A DNA stretch of 64,000 nt from Sutcliffiella cohnii (GTDB taxonomy: Bacteria; Bacillota; Bacilli; Bacillales; Bacillaceae_I). The DNA lies in the NCBI RefSeq assembly GCF_002250055.1, contig NZ_CP018866.1, forward strand, positions 16,001 to 80,000. The letters are read 5' to 3'. Of the stretch, positions 50,219 through 58,818 are shown in pieces. Position 1 is the stretch's first letter; each line of letters starts with the position of its first letter. Both the position numbers and the translations under genes were made by a program. Below the pieces are notes generated by a model. The model was not told the DNA's origin. It searched no databases and was given only the letters and a program-made list of their open reading frames with translations.

Positions 50219-51344
50219 GTACTACTGGGAACCAACCTTGAACTTCTAAAATGAGTTTCCATAAAGGTGTTGGGATAACTGCTTTTTGTTGGTCGTTTTC
50301 TGTTAAGTGATGAATAATTGTTTCTTCCTTGTTAGATTTAACTTTTTCAACCCAATGAGGATCAACGACTAATGCACGACCGAGTGAAACAAAGTCTGTT
50401 TTCCCTTTGTCTAATACAAGTGCGGCTTCAGCTGGTGTATGAATATTTCCAACACCAATGTATGGCACGCGTCCGTTAATGTATTCTGCAATTATTTCCG
50501 TACGGGATTTTTCACTAACAATTCCTCTACGCGGTTGAGCCCAAGCCTCTGTTGTAGCCATATGAATATAATCAATATTTGCGTTCATTAATTCATCTAG
50601 CAACTCGAACGTTTCCCTCATCGTAATCCCAGGTGTTTCTGGCTCTTCGGGTGAAAAACGATAACCAATTAAAAACGGTTTTGTTGCATGTTCACTAATC
50701 ACTCGCTTCACTTCATCAATAAGTTTTATTGCAAATAAATATCTATTTTGGAACTCATCTTTTCGTTGATTCGAATGAGGTGAGACAAACTGCTGTAATA
50801 AATATCCTGTTGCACCGTGCAATTCCACTCCGTCAAATCCGGCTTCGATCGAACGGCGTGTTGCTTCACCAAACTCTTTAATAATCTCATAAACTTCTTC
50901 TGTCGTTAACGCTCTCGGTGTATGCTCAACGCTATAAAATCCACGGTCTCCAAGAGGGGTAACAGCACTTGCACTAACCGTTTCTCCATTTGGAAGTAGT
51001 CTAGGAACTGCTAAGCGGCCACCATGGTATAGTTGGACAACTACTTTTGCCCCTCCCTCGTGGATAACTTTCGCCAATTTTGAAAGTCCTTCAATAGTTC
51101 CATCATGATCAATACCCATTTGACCGTCGAAACCTTTTCCACCTTTCGAAACATATGCACAGGCAGTAATGATTGTGCCGACACCATTAGCACGTTCCTT
51201 ATAGTAGTTAAGCTCATCCTCGGAAACATAGTCATTCTCATCTGCAGAAAAAGTCGTCATCGGCGCCATCATGAAACGGTTTCTAACATTAACACCACTT
51301 TTAAATGTATAGTCTTGAAATAATTTTTGATAATTTGCCTCCAT
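50214..51344 (-). CDS. NADH-dependent flavin oxidoreductase, Old Yellow Enzyme family
   Basis: 376 residues, FMN TIM barrel. NRFMMAPMTTFSADEN near 23 holds the Old Yellow Enzyme Pro-Met-Thr site, VVQLYHGGRL near 102 the flavin-binding Gln, and GFDGVELHGATGYLLQQFVSP near 175 the substrate His. VGNIHTPAEAALVL near 305 binds the phosphate. It resembles B. subtilis YqiG. It reduces activated alkenes of unknown nature. The start ATG 51344 has GAGGAG nine bases upstream. A hairpin with a T run lies between it and the upstream FMN reductase gene. Confidence 0.93.
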   Translation of the reverse strand: MEANYQKLFQDYTFKSGVNVRNRFMMAPMTTFSADENDYVSEDELNYYKERANGVGTIITACAYVSKGGKGFDGQMGIDHDGTIEGLSKLAKVIHEGGAKVVVQLYHGGRLAVPRLLPNGETVSASAVTPLGDRGFYSVEHTPRALTTEEVYEIIKEFGEATRRSIEAGFDGVELHGATGYLLQQFVSPHSNQRKDEFQNRYLFAIKLIDEVKRVISEHATKPFLIGYRFSPEEPETPGITMRETFELLDELMNANIDYIHMATTEAWAQPRRGIVSEKSRTEIIAEYINGRVPYIGVGNIHTPAEAALVLDKGKTDFVSLGRALVVDPHWVEKVKSNKEETIIHHLTENDQQKAVIPTPLWKLILEVQGWFPVVR

Positions 51345-51361
51345 ATTTCTATTCTCCTCTT

Positions 51362-51396
51362 TTTAAAAACACCTCTTCAAAAAGCTTGAAGAGGTG
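51362..51396 (-). terminator. terminator or attenuator between the FMN reductase and Old Yellow Enzyme genes
   Basis: CACCTCTTCAA (51370-51380) pairs perfectly with TTGAAGAGGTG (51386-51396). On the minus strand TTTTTAAAA follows, only 17 bases before the next start codon. There is no room for a separate promoter between it and that gene, so read-through (attenuation) is probable. Confidence 0.75.
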
Positions 51397-51403
51397 CTTC
51401 ACT

Positions 51404-51946
51404 TTATACGTACTGCTTCATCCAGTCTTGGAAGTTAGAGATAACACCATCTAAAAATGCGATAGTAGCGTTATCTGTTAAGTTTCCATCTGCATCAAAC
51501 TTTTCATGTACTGCCCCTACATAAACTTCGTTTCCGCCAAGTACTGGAGAATTTAATCCACTAGCAAATAGAATGTCGCGAAGGTGCATTTGTGCTTTTA
51601 CGCTTCCTAAAATCCCCATAGAAGATCCCATGATAATGGACGGTTTACCATTCATAACTTTTTCTACTCGGCTTAACCAGTCGATTGCATTACCTAATAC
51701 TCCAGGAATAGAAGAGTTATATTCAGGTGTTACCCATAGAACAGCGTCTGCTTCTTTTACTTTCTTTTTAAAGTTAAGAACTTCTTGTGGAGCCTCTAAT
51801 TCAATATCTTGGTTATACATTGGAAGTGGACCTAAATCTAAAATCTCCAATTCAAATTGATGCTTATAACGATTTTGGATATGTTTTGCTAGTTGTAAAT
51901 TATATGAGTCTTTACGAATACTTCCTACAATTGCTACTACTTTCAT
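51404..51946 (-). CDS. NAD(P)H-dependent FMN reductase
   Basis: 180 residues, flavodoxin-like FMN_red family. The phosphate loop GSIRKDSYNLQLAKHI lies near 8, VTPEYNSSIPGVLGNAIDWLSR near 75 binds the flavin ring, and the GSSMG turn near 108 is conserved. B. subtilis YhdA (azoreductase) is of this type. It reduces flavins, quinones or azo compounds with NAD(P)H. ATG 51946 follows TTTGGAGGTTAACATTA. It lies between the IclR gene and the Old Yellow Enzyme gene, suggesting a shared redox or detoxification task. Confidence 0.9.
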   Translation of the reverse strand: MKVVAIVGSIRKDSYNLQLAKHIQNRYKHQFELEILDLGPLPMYNQDIELEAPQEVLNFKKKVKEADAVLWVTPEYNSSIPGVLGNAIDWLSRVEKVMNGKPSIIMGSSMGILGSVKAQMHLRDILFASGLNSPVLGGNEVYVGAVHEKFDADGNLTDNATIAFLDGVISNFQDWMKQYV

Positions 51947-52034
51947 TAATGTTAACCTCCAAATGTTTTTTTTTTTGAGATTTATTGTGCACTCGCTAGG
52001 AGTAACACTACTGGGTGAATCTCGTTCTTCAAAA

Positions 52035-52063
52035 AGTATAGATGCTTAAGTTTTTTTAATCAA
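52035..52063 (-). promoter_or_regulatory. candidate SigA promoter of the FMN reductase gene
   Basis: On the minus strand TTGATT (52058-52063) is followed after 17 bases by TATACT (52035-52040), about 90 bases before the FMN reductase start. Confidence 0.6.
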
Positions 52064-52076
52064 AATATGATGAATG

Positions 52077-52095
52077 GGTTTCATTATTTGAAACC
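52077..52095. promoter_or_regulatory. inverted repeat, candidate IclR-family operator
   Basis: GGTTTCA (52077-52083) and TGAAACC (52089-52095) form a perfect inverted repeat with a five-base spacer. It lies 14 bases upstream of the FMN reductase -35 element and 15 bases past the IclR stop. No T run follows, so it is not a terminator. Confidence 0.5.
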
Positions 52096-52109
52096 AAATT
52101 AAATTTAGA

Positions 52110-52865
52110 TTAATGAATACTTTCGATAGTTTCTATCTCTTTCGTAATGGCTTTACTACCTGCATGGAGTTTGGTGGCAATGTGCTTAATATTAGTACGG
52201 GAGATTTGGTCTGCTGGAGATGCAACAGCTAAAGCAGCAATGACCTTTTTATTGCGAAATACAGGTAAAGCTACGCAACGAATACCAACGATTCGTTCTT
52301 CATCATCAAAAGCATAGCCATCTTCCTGAATCGCTTTTAAATGATAACGAAATAGTTGTGAATCTTGAAATGTATTTTTTGTTGCGCGTTCCAACGACAT
52401 TTGACCAAGTAAAGATTCTAACGACTCTTTTTCCATATGGGCCAATATAACCTTTCCTAAAGCTGATTGATGTAACTTGGAACGGTTGCCAATTTCTTCG
52501 TCTGCTGAGTTCAGGAATGGGGAATGTATCACTTGAGTCATAACTAGGTCCGTTCCGTCTACTTTTCCTAAATACGTACTCATTTGTAAGCTTTGCGCTA
52601 CTTGATAGATAGAACGTAACGAAGCCCAATCTTTACTTGAACGGTCCCCTGCTTCTCCACTAAACATTTTAGGATTGAAAAAATATTGCGTTTGAATTTT
52701 ATAAATATACTTCATTTCTTCTAACGTTGTTAAAAACCGAAAGGCGGTAGACTTACTTAGGTGAAGTTCTTTCATCACTCCTGCTAAAGTAATTCCCTCA
52801 TGTTTTTTTACTAGTTCTAATACGAGAAGCCCTCTTTTTAATGTGGATAATTCATTTTGTGCCAT
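52110..52865 (-). CDS. IclR family transcriptional regulator
   Basis: 251 residues. An N-terminal winged helix (about 5-65) with HLSKSTAFRFLTTLEEM as recognition helix; a GAF-like C-terminal effector domain (about 80-245) with HQSALGKVILAHM, the typical IclR GKVLLA region, and VGIRCVALPVFRNKKVIAALAVA. IclR proteins sense small metabolites such as aromatic acids and control neighbouring genes. It probably controls the FMN reductase gene via the repeat at 52077. The ATG follows TGAGGTGAAACA. Confidence 0.92.
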   Translation of the reverse strand: MAQNELSTLKRGLLVLELVKKHEGITLAGVMKELHLSKSTAFRFLTTLEEMKYIYKIQTQYFFNPKMFSGEAGDRSSKDWASLRSIYQVAQSLQMSTYLGKVDGTDLVMTQVIHSPFLNSADEEIGNRSKLHQSALGKVILAHMEKESLESLLGQMSLERATKNTFQDSQLFRYHLKAIQEDGYAFDDEERIVGIRCVALPVFRNKKVIAALAVASPADQISRTNIKHIATKLHAGSKAITKEIETIESIH

Positions 52866-52976
52866 TGTTTCACCTCAATATCTGACTTAAAAAAGTAAAA
52901 GGGGGAAGGGCTTTCCCGCCAATCAATCGATTATGGAAAACAGCTTCTTTTTTCTATAAATTAACGTTATTCGGTC

Positions 52977-53285
52977 TTATTTCATCCAGTCTTGAGACCA
53001 ATTTTCGATAGAACTCAAAATTGGTTCCATTGAAAGTCCTTTTTCGGTTAAAGAGTATTCTATAATAACTGGTGTCACAGGAATCACTTCTCGTTTCACT
53101 ATATCTTGCTTTTCTAACTCCTTTAAGCGATCTGATAGTACTTTTCCGCTTATGCCAATAGATGATTGAATTTCACTAAAGCGTTGTTTACCGTGTAATA
53201 ATTGATAAACTACTAAAGCTGTCCATCTTTGACTTAGTAAGGAGATGGCTTTTTCAAACTTTGGACAGATTGTTGGCTGTGTCAT
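52977..53285 (-). CDS. HxlR/DUF24 family redox-sensing repressor, YodB/CatR-like
   Basis: 102 residues, winged helix. It starts MTQPTICPKFEKAISLLSQRW: the cysteine near residue 7 in the pattern CP-x-x-E-x-A is the conserved redox cysteine of YodB and CatR, which sense quinones and diamide. The recognition part is SGKVLSDRLKELEKQDIV. Start ATG 53285 is seven bases after GAGGTG; an ATG six bases upstream is too close. It is divergent from a catE-like gene, the known target type of CatR, with inverted repeats between. Sensing of catechol or quinones is inference. Confidence 0.9.
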   Translation of the reverse strand: MTQPTICPKFEKAISLLSQRWTALVVYQLLHGKQRFSEIQSSIGISGKVLSDRLKELEKQDIVKREVIPVTPVIIEYSLTEKGLSMEPILSSIENWSQDWMK

Positions 53286-53354
53286 TTCCATTCACCTCTT
53301 TAATACATAGAATAACACAAAAGTTAATTAAATTGTAAAATGAAAACTAGTAAC

Positions 53355-53381
53355 TTGACAATATTTAGTTTAAATTATAAA
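53355..53381 (+). promoter_or_regulatory. candidate promoter of the catE-like gene
   Basis: A perfect TTGACA (53355-53360) followed by TATAAA (53376-53381) at a short 15-base spacing. The inverted repeat at 53365-53385 overlaps the spacer and -10, as expected for repression. Confidence 0.5.
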
Positions 53382-53402
53382 CTAAGTTACATAAAGTAAC
53401 TT
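53365..53402. promoter_or_regulatory. two overlapping inverted repeats, candidate YodB/CatR-type operators
   Basis: TTAGTTTA-aatta-TAAACTAA (53365-53385) and AAGTTAC-ataaa-GTAACTT (53384-53402) are both perfect with five-base spacers. A third GTAACTT stands at 53350-53356, facing AAGTTAC. They lie between the DUF24 gene and the catE-like gene over its promoter. Confidence 0.65.
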
Positions 53403-53513
53403 AATTATAAACATATCATGAATGTAATTAGGGAAAGTTATTTTAGGACTGTATACGTTCTTTTTATTAATTATTTAGAAAACAATTTTAATAAAGGGTA
53501 GGAGGAGTGAAAA

Positions 53514-54365
53514 ATGAACTTCCATCGTAAACCAACAACATTTGTTAGTCATGTCAACATAAAAGTACAAAATTTAGTAAGGTCTTTACAGTTTTATCAA
53601 GAAATAATTGGGTTTCAAATATTAGAACAAACTTCGACAACAGCAAAACTTACTACAGATGGTAGAACAAATATTTTATCATTGGAACAACCTGAACATG
53701 TCATTCCAAAACAGGGAAGAACTACAGGGTTATATCATTTTGCCCTACTATTGCCTGAGAAAAAAGATTTAGCCGATATCGTTGTTCATTTATCAGAAAA
53801 AGGTGTTCGTTTCGGTTCATCAGATCATCTTGTAAGCGAAGCGTTATATTTACATGATCCGGATGGAAATGAAATCGAAATTTATATAGACAGAGAACCT
53901 TCAGAATGGAACTGGAATGGTGAAGAAGTAGCAATGGCAGTAGATCCGCTAGATTTTGAGAGATTATTAGAAAATAGAGTGCTGGGCCAATCATGGCAAG
54001 GGTTGCCCGAACGTACGTTAATGGGACATATTCACTTACACGTAGCAGAACTAAAGAAAACAGAAGAATTTTATGTGATGGGTCTTGGATTTGATGTGGT
54101 GAATCGTTTTGGTAGTCAAGCGTTATTCCTTTCAACTGGTAAATATCATCATCATATTGGTGTAAATACATGGAATGGAGTAGGGGCACCTAAGCCGCCA
54201 GAAAATAGTGTCGGTATGGAATCATATACCATTGTTTTGCCGCATGAAGAAGCTAGAAAGGAAACAGTAGCTAAGCTACAAAGTATTGGAGTAACAGTAC
54301 TAGAAGAACAAGGTAGACTTTTTACTTACGATCCATCTGGAAATCGTATTGAGTTAGCTGTTTAG
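53514..54365 (+). CDS. catE: VOC family extradiol dioxygenase, catechol-2,3-dioxygenase (CatE) type
   Basis: 283 residues, two vicinal-oxygen-chelate modules (about 10-130 and 165-283). Metal ligands fit SHVNIKV or HIHLHV (His), HHHIGVNTW and the late NRIELAV glutamate; B. subtilis CatE (285 residues) has the same layout. It opens catechol rings with oxygen and detoxifies catechol. AGGAGGAGTGAAAA precedes the ATG. Its divergent YodB/CatR-like regulator supports the call. The true substrate could be another diol. Confidence 0.85.
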   Translation: MNFHRKPTTFVSHVNIKVQNLVRSLQFYQEIIGFQILEQTSTTAKLTTDGRTNILSLEQPEHVIPKQGRTTGLYHFALLLPEKKDLADIVVHLSEKGVRFGSSDHLVSEALYLHDPDGNEIEIYIDREPSEWNWNGEEVAMAVDPLDFERLLENRVLGQSWQGLPERTLMGHIHLHVAELKKTEEFYVMGLGFDVVNRFGSQALFLSTGKYHHHIGVNTWNGVGAPKPPENSVGMESYTIVLPHEEARKETVAKLQSIGVTVLEEQGRLFTYDPSGNRIELAV

Positions 54366-54382
54366 TAAGGGGGGAGAAACAG

Positions 54383-55441
54383 TTGTCTATAATAAAACAA
54401 AATGGATTTGAAGTAGGAATATACACACTCGCAGATTTAGGACCAAACCCTCATACAGGTAATACAATAAGTGCTAAACAAAGAATGGGCGAAATAATAG
54501 AGGCAGCTAAACTTGCAGATGAAATGGGCCTTGATGTTTTCGGAGTAGGGGAACATCACCGATTGGATTATGTTGTCTCTTCTCCCGCAGTAGTTTTATC
54601 TGCGATTGCATATGCAACAAACCGTATTAAATTAACGAGTGCTACAAGTGTATTAAGTACACTTGATCCAGTTAGGCTGTACGAGGATTTCGCCACTTTA
54701 GATATAATTTCCGATGGCCGTGCCGAAATTTTAGCTGGTCGTGGTGCATTTATTGAATCTTTCCCGCTTTTTGGGTACAACACGAACGATTATAATGAGC
54801 TTTTTAGTGAGCACTTGGATTTACTACTAAAATTAAATGAAAAGAAAAAAGTATCTTGGAATGGAAAGTTTCGTTCAGCGTTAAGAGATGCGGAAATCTC
54901 GCCTCGGGCAGTACAAAAGCAGTTACCAATTTGGCTTGGAGTTGGCGGGACACCTGAAAGTGCTGCTCGTGCTGGTAGGTTGGGACTCGGTATGGCCTTA
55001 GCGATATTAGGTGGAGATCCGCTGCGGTTTAAGCCACTCGTTGATATATATCGCCAAGCAGGATTGGAGGCTGGACATACGTCGGAGCAATTAAATGTTG
55101 GTGTAACAGGTCACACATTCCTAGCGCAAACAACTGAAAAGGCAAAGGATGAGTTTTATCCGTATTACTCTAATTATTGGAACTATGTGAATCGTCAACG
55201 TGGAATGGGAACTAAAATGTCAAGAGATGACTTTGAGTATGCTGCTAGCCCACAAACAGCATTGTTTGTCGGAAGCCCTGAACAAGTGGTGGAGAAAATT
55301 GTTCGTCAACATGAACTATATGGACATACACGTTTTCTAGCCCAAGTTGATATTGGTGGAATTCCGTTTGAAAGAGTAAAAGAAAATATAGAATTGTTAG
55401 CAACTGAAGTTAAGCCAATGTTAGAGAAAGCATTAAGGTAA
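54383..55441 (+). CDS. LLM class flavin-dependent oxidoreductase
   Basis: 352 residues, bacterial luciferase-like TIM barrel. FGVGEHHRLDYVVSSPAVVLSA near 52 is the typical flavin-binding start, TSATSVLSTLDPVRLYEDFATLD near 92 and GRAEILAGRGAFIESFPLF near 115 follow. Such monooxygenases use reduced FMN made by a partner reductase; the FMN reductase at 51404 could supply it (inference). The start is TTG 54383 after AAGGGGGGAGAAACAG, 17 bases after catE, so it is co-transcribed with it. Confidence 0.9.
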   Translation: MSIIKQNGFEVGIYTLADLGPNPHTGNTISAKQRMGEIIEAAKLADEMGLDVFGVGEHHRLDYVVSSPAVVLSAIAYATNRIKLTSATSVLSTLDPVRLYEDFATLDIISDGRAEILAGRGAFIESFPLFGYNTNDYNELFSEHLDLLLKLNEKKKVSWNGKFRSALRDAEISPRAVQKQLPIWLGVGGTPESAARAGRLGLGMALAILGGDPLRFKPLVDIYRQAGLEAGHTSEQLNVGVTGHTFLAQTTEKAKDEFYPYYSNYWNYVNRQRGMGTKMSRDDFEYAASPQTALFVGSPEQVVEKIVRQHELYGHTRFLAQVDIGGIPFERVKENIELLATEVKPMLEKALR

Positions 55442-55533
55442 AAATAAACGCATTTAAGAGCAAGTTGTAACGAAGAGAAACATACTGACTTCTATGCCTT
55501 CCTTAAAAGCGACTACTAATCAGATATGAGAGA

Positions 55534-55563
55534 AAGAGCCCAGAGAAAACGGGCTCTTTTTAT
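55534..55563. terminator. terminator after the catE operon, possibly bidirectional
   Basis: AAGAGCCC (55534-55541) pairs perfectly with GGGCTCTT (55551-55558), then TTTATC on the plus strand. On the minus strand the tail TTTCTCTC is weaker; it could also end the ugp operon. Confidence 0.82.
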
Positions 55564-55615
55564 CTATATATTTAAGAAAGATAAACTATCGGACGTAAGA
55601 TCCTTTTCCACATGT

Positions 55616-57013
55616 TTAATTTCCGCGAGCTCTGTTTGCTTGCTCAATTGCTCGATTGAATTGTGCTACCGCGTCTGTATAGGTAGCATCAATATCCCCG
55701 CCATTATAAATTGTTTCAAGCGCAGACTCCATTACTTTACGGCCTTGAGGAAGCATATCCATTAACGCTCCTTGTGTTGCAAACGATGATTTAGTTGCTT
55801 GTAATTGTTCGACCGTAACACTTAATTGTGGCTTTTCTGCCCATGCATCTTTCACTACTTCTTCATTATAAGCATCTGGATTAATGGCGAAGTAACCTGT
55901 TCCAACGTGCCATTTAGCTTGAACTTCTGGAGTTTGTAAAAACTTCATGAATTCCCACGCAGCTTTTGTTTCTTCTTCTGGTTTTTCATCAATTAACCAA
56001 AGACTAGCTCCACCAATAACAACACCTGCACGCTCTTTGTTTTCTGGATGTGGAAGGAATGCAATACCTACTTCAAATGGTGCATTGTCAATTACATTTC
56101 TAGCACTTGCAGAAGATTGTAAAAACATAGCAACATCACCAGCTAAAAATCCTGCAACCATGTTATCGCCATTCGTTCCATAATTAGCAAAGGTCTCATC
56201 TTCTACCATGCGTTTTACCCATTCAAGAATAGACTTACCTTCCTCTTCTGTCCAACCAATTTCAGTTGGAGTGTCTGATCTACCGTTATCATTATTTAAA
56301 AGAAGAGCACCTTGATTTGCTAATAGTTGTTCCCACAACCAGCCATATGCTTGAAGGGCAAAACCTTTTATGCCATCATTTGCTTCAACGATTTTTTTAC
56401 TCGCTTCTTCGATTGCTTCGTAAGTTGCTGGTGGTGTTTCGGGATCTAAACCAGCAGCTTCAAAAGCGTCTTTATTGTAATACATTACTGGCGTAGAGGA
56501 GTTGAAAGGCATCGAGTAAAATTTTCCATCTAATGAGTAATAATTGATGATATTCTCCTCTAATCCACTCATCTCATAACCGTCTGCATCAATAAGGTCT
56601 TGTATCGGAACGATATTCCCACTGTTAATCATCGACATAGTCCCAATTTCAAACGTTTGAATTATTGTTGGAGCGCTATTTGTTCCTGCTACCGCATTAA
56701 ACTTTGTTAAAGATTCGTCATAGGAACCTTGATATTCTGCGTTTACTTGAATTTTGTCTTGAGATTCATTAAATTCATCAACAAGGCTATCTAATGCTTC
56801 TTGCAATCCTCCACCCATCGAATGCCAAAATGTCACAGTTTGCTTTTCTTCGTTTTCACTATCATTATTATTGTCTGTGCTTGAGTTGCTTGTCCCACTG
56901 TTTGAATTAGAGTTGTTGTTATTAGTGCTATTACTAGACGTAGAATCTCCGCCCGAACAAGCTGCTAATAATAGTACAATACCTAAAGCTAGAACCATCA
57001 TGATTTTTTTCAT
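55616..57013 (-). CDS. ugpB: ABC transporter substrate-binding lipoprotein, UgpB type (glycerol-3-phosphate)
   Basis: 465 residues. The signal KKIMMVLALGIVLLLAAC ends in a lipobox; then comes an unusually Asn/Ser-rich linker of about 40 residues before the family 1 solute-binding fold. FWHSMGGGLQEALDSLVDEFN near 63, YYNKDAFEAAGLDPETPP near 180 and GGASLWLIDEKP near 330 resemble UgpB. It binds glycerol-3-phosphate or glycerophosphodiesters outside the cell. It is last in ugpC-A-E-B. A sugar substrate cannot be excluded. Confidence 0.85.
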   Translation of the reverse strand: MKKIMMVLALGIVLLLAACSGGDSTSSNSTNNNNSNSNSGTSNSSTDNNNDSENEEKQTVTFWHSMGGGLQEALDSLVDEFNESQDKIQVNAEYQGSYDESLTKFNAVAGTNSAPTIIQTFEIGTMSMINSGNIVPIQDLIDADGYEMSGLEENIINYYSLDGKFYSMPFNSSTPVMYYNKDAFEAAGLDPETPPATYEAIEEASKKIVEANDGIKGFALQAYGWLWEQLLANQGALLLNNDNGRSDTPTEIGWTEEEGKSILEWVKRMVEDETFANYGTNGDNMVAGFLAGDVAMFLQSSASARNVIDNAPFEVGIAFLPHPENKERAGVVIGGASLWLIDEKPEEETKAAWEFMKFLQTPEVQAKWHVGTGYFAINPDAYNEEVVKDAWAEKPQLSVTVEQLQATKSSFATQGALMDMLPQGRKVMESALETIYNGGDIDATYTDAVAQFNRAIEQANRARGN

Positions 57014-57061
57014 TTTCTCTCCACCTTTTTTTAAAGTTTAATAGTATAGCTACGAAGGAAC

Positions 57062-57877
57062 TTATTTAATAGCTCCTTCTGTTAAGCCTGATTGTAATTT
57101 CTTTTGACCGAAGAAAAGTAAGATTAATGTAGGGATAATTACAATGACAGCACCTGCCATAATCACACCCCATTCATTTAACTGTTCTTGAGTTTGCAAT
57201 TGTTTTAAGCCAATTTGTACCGTTCTTACCGTATCGTTTGTTGTAGCTAAAAGTGGCCATAAGTACATGTTCCAAGATGTTAAAAAGCCGTATATGCCTA
57301 AGGTGATTAAACTTGTCCTCGAAACAGGAAGGACGACCGTAAGATAAAACTTAAAATCTCCAATACCGGCAATTTGGCTAGCTTCCTTTAACTCTTTAGG
57401 AATTTGCTTGAAGTTTTGTCGTAATAAAAAGGTTCCAAAAGCTGTTGCGAAAAATGGAACAGCTAGACCAGGATACGTATCAATCCAACCTAAATCACGG
57501 ATAATATGAAAATTTGGAATAACTGACGCTTCAAATGGTACCATCATCGTAGCGATAAATAGGTAGAATAAGAGGTCTCTACCTTTGAATTCTAGAAAAA
57601 CAAAAGCATAAGCGGCTAGGCTTGCTAAAAGTAGTTGTCCTAGCGTAATGACGATAGAAACGACAAAACTATTAAATAAATATTGGACTAATGGAAATTG
57701 GCTAAAGGCTTTCGAGTAATTATCAAACGTTAATGTTGATGGTAGACTTCCAGTTAAAATATCTTGGTTCGTCATAAAGCTCATTCCAATTGCCATAACC
57801 GCTGGGCCTGCTATAAGAAAGGCGGAAAAGATTAGCAATACATAAAAAATGGCCTTTTTAGTAATGGACATCATCAT
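57062..57877 (-). CDS. ugpE: ABC transporter permease UgpE
   Basis: 271 residues with six membrane helices, MalG/UgpE type. The EAA loop EASQIAGIGDFKFYLTVVLPVS near 165 contacts the ATPase. It starts with three adjacent ATG codons at 57877, overlapping ugpA by four bases. With UgpA it forms the membrane channel of the importer. Third gene of the operon, 48 bases before ugpB. Confidence 0.88.
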   Translation of the reverse strand: MMMSITKKAIFYVLLIFSAFLIAGPAVMAIGMSFMTNQDILTGSLPSTLTFDNYSKAFSQFPLVQYLFNSFVVSIVITLGQLLLASLAAYAFVFLEFKGRDLLFYLFIATMMVPFEASVIPNFHIIRDLGWIDTYPGLAVPFFATAFGTFLLRQNFKQIPKELKEASQIAGIGDFKFYLTVVLPVSRTSLITLGIYGFLTSWNMYLWPLLATTNDTVRTVQIGLKQLQTQEQLNEWGVIMAGAVIVIIPTLILLFFGQKKLQSGLTEGAIK

Positions 57878-58818
57878 TGATAATGCACTCTCCTCTCGCC
57901 CAATTTAAACTGTATTGCTGTCATTATTAAAATAAAGACGAATAACACAACTGCTTGGGCACTGGCGGTTCCGAACTGATAGTTAGTGAAAGCCTCACGA
58001 TAAATGGAATATACAATTAAAATCGTTTCATTTGCTGGTCCACCTTGGGTTAAAATATCAATCTGACCAAACGTTTGGAACGCATTAATAATCGAAACAG
58101 TAATAACAAAAAACAAGGTCGGTGATAGCATCGGTACGGTAATTCTTCTCAGTTTGTAAAAGTAACTCGAACCTTCAATATCAGCACTCTCATACAATGA
58201 AGAGTCAATAGATTGTAGGCCGCCTAAAAGAATTAAAAATGTGAACCCGATATTCATCCAAATCGTTGTAATGGCAATCGCGGTTAACGCCCATTTCGGA
58301 TCTGTAAGCCAACCGATGGAATCAGCTCCAAACACTTTTAATAGTTGATTTAAAAAGCCAATCGAAGGGTGGAACAGGTATAACCAAAATACAGAAGCAG
58401 CGGCAACGGACACTCCCATTGTGGAAGTAAAAATAGTCCGGAAAAAACCAATACCTTTTAATTTTTCGTTCGAGATTATTGCCAAGAAGAGACTAATTAA
58501 AACAGTAGCTGGAACTGTATATAGTACAAAGAGAAACGTATTTTTAATGCTTTTAAGAAAAATAGGGTCTGTAAACATATATTGATAGTTTTCCCAACCT
58601 ACAAAAACTGTAGTAGCACCTTTCGCATCTGTTAAAAAAGCACTTAAATAGATGGTCTTAAACAATGGATAAAACAGAAAAATACCGAATAATAGAATGG
58701 AAGGGAGTAAAAATAAAATACCTTTTATAAAACTATTTATCCGTCTTTGTTTGTTAGCTTGTTCAAATGGAACGGTTATTGCTTCTTTTCCTTCGGCTAT
58801 AGGATTGACCTTACTCAT
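57874..58818 (-). CDS. ugpA: ABC transporter permease UgpA
   Basis: 314 residues with six membrane helices after a hydrophilic 30-residue start, MalF/UgpA type. The EAA loop [21 protein letters not shown] near 215 is the ATPase contact. Its ATG overlaps the ugpC stop by four bases. It pairs with UgpE. Confidence 0.88.
   Translation of the reverse strand: MSKVNPIAEGKEAITVPFEQANKQRRINSFIKGILFLLPSILLFGIFLFYPLFKTIYLSAFLTDAKGATTVFVGWENYQYMFTDPIFLKSIKNTFLFVLYTVPATVLISLFLAIISNEKLKGIGFFRTIFTSTMGVSVAAASVFWLYLFHPSIGFLNQLLKVFGADSIGWLTDPKWALTAIAITTIWMNIGFTFLILLGGLQSIDSSLYESADIEGSSYFYKLRRITVPMLSPTLFFVITVSIINAFQTFGQIDILTQGGPANETILIVYSIYREAFTNYQFGTASAQAVVLFVFILIMTAIQFKLGERRVHYQ

Noticed and set aside
53722..54189. 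155-codon minus-strand frame
   Set aside because: Antisense to the catE-like gene, which has clear domain motifs; no ribosome site.
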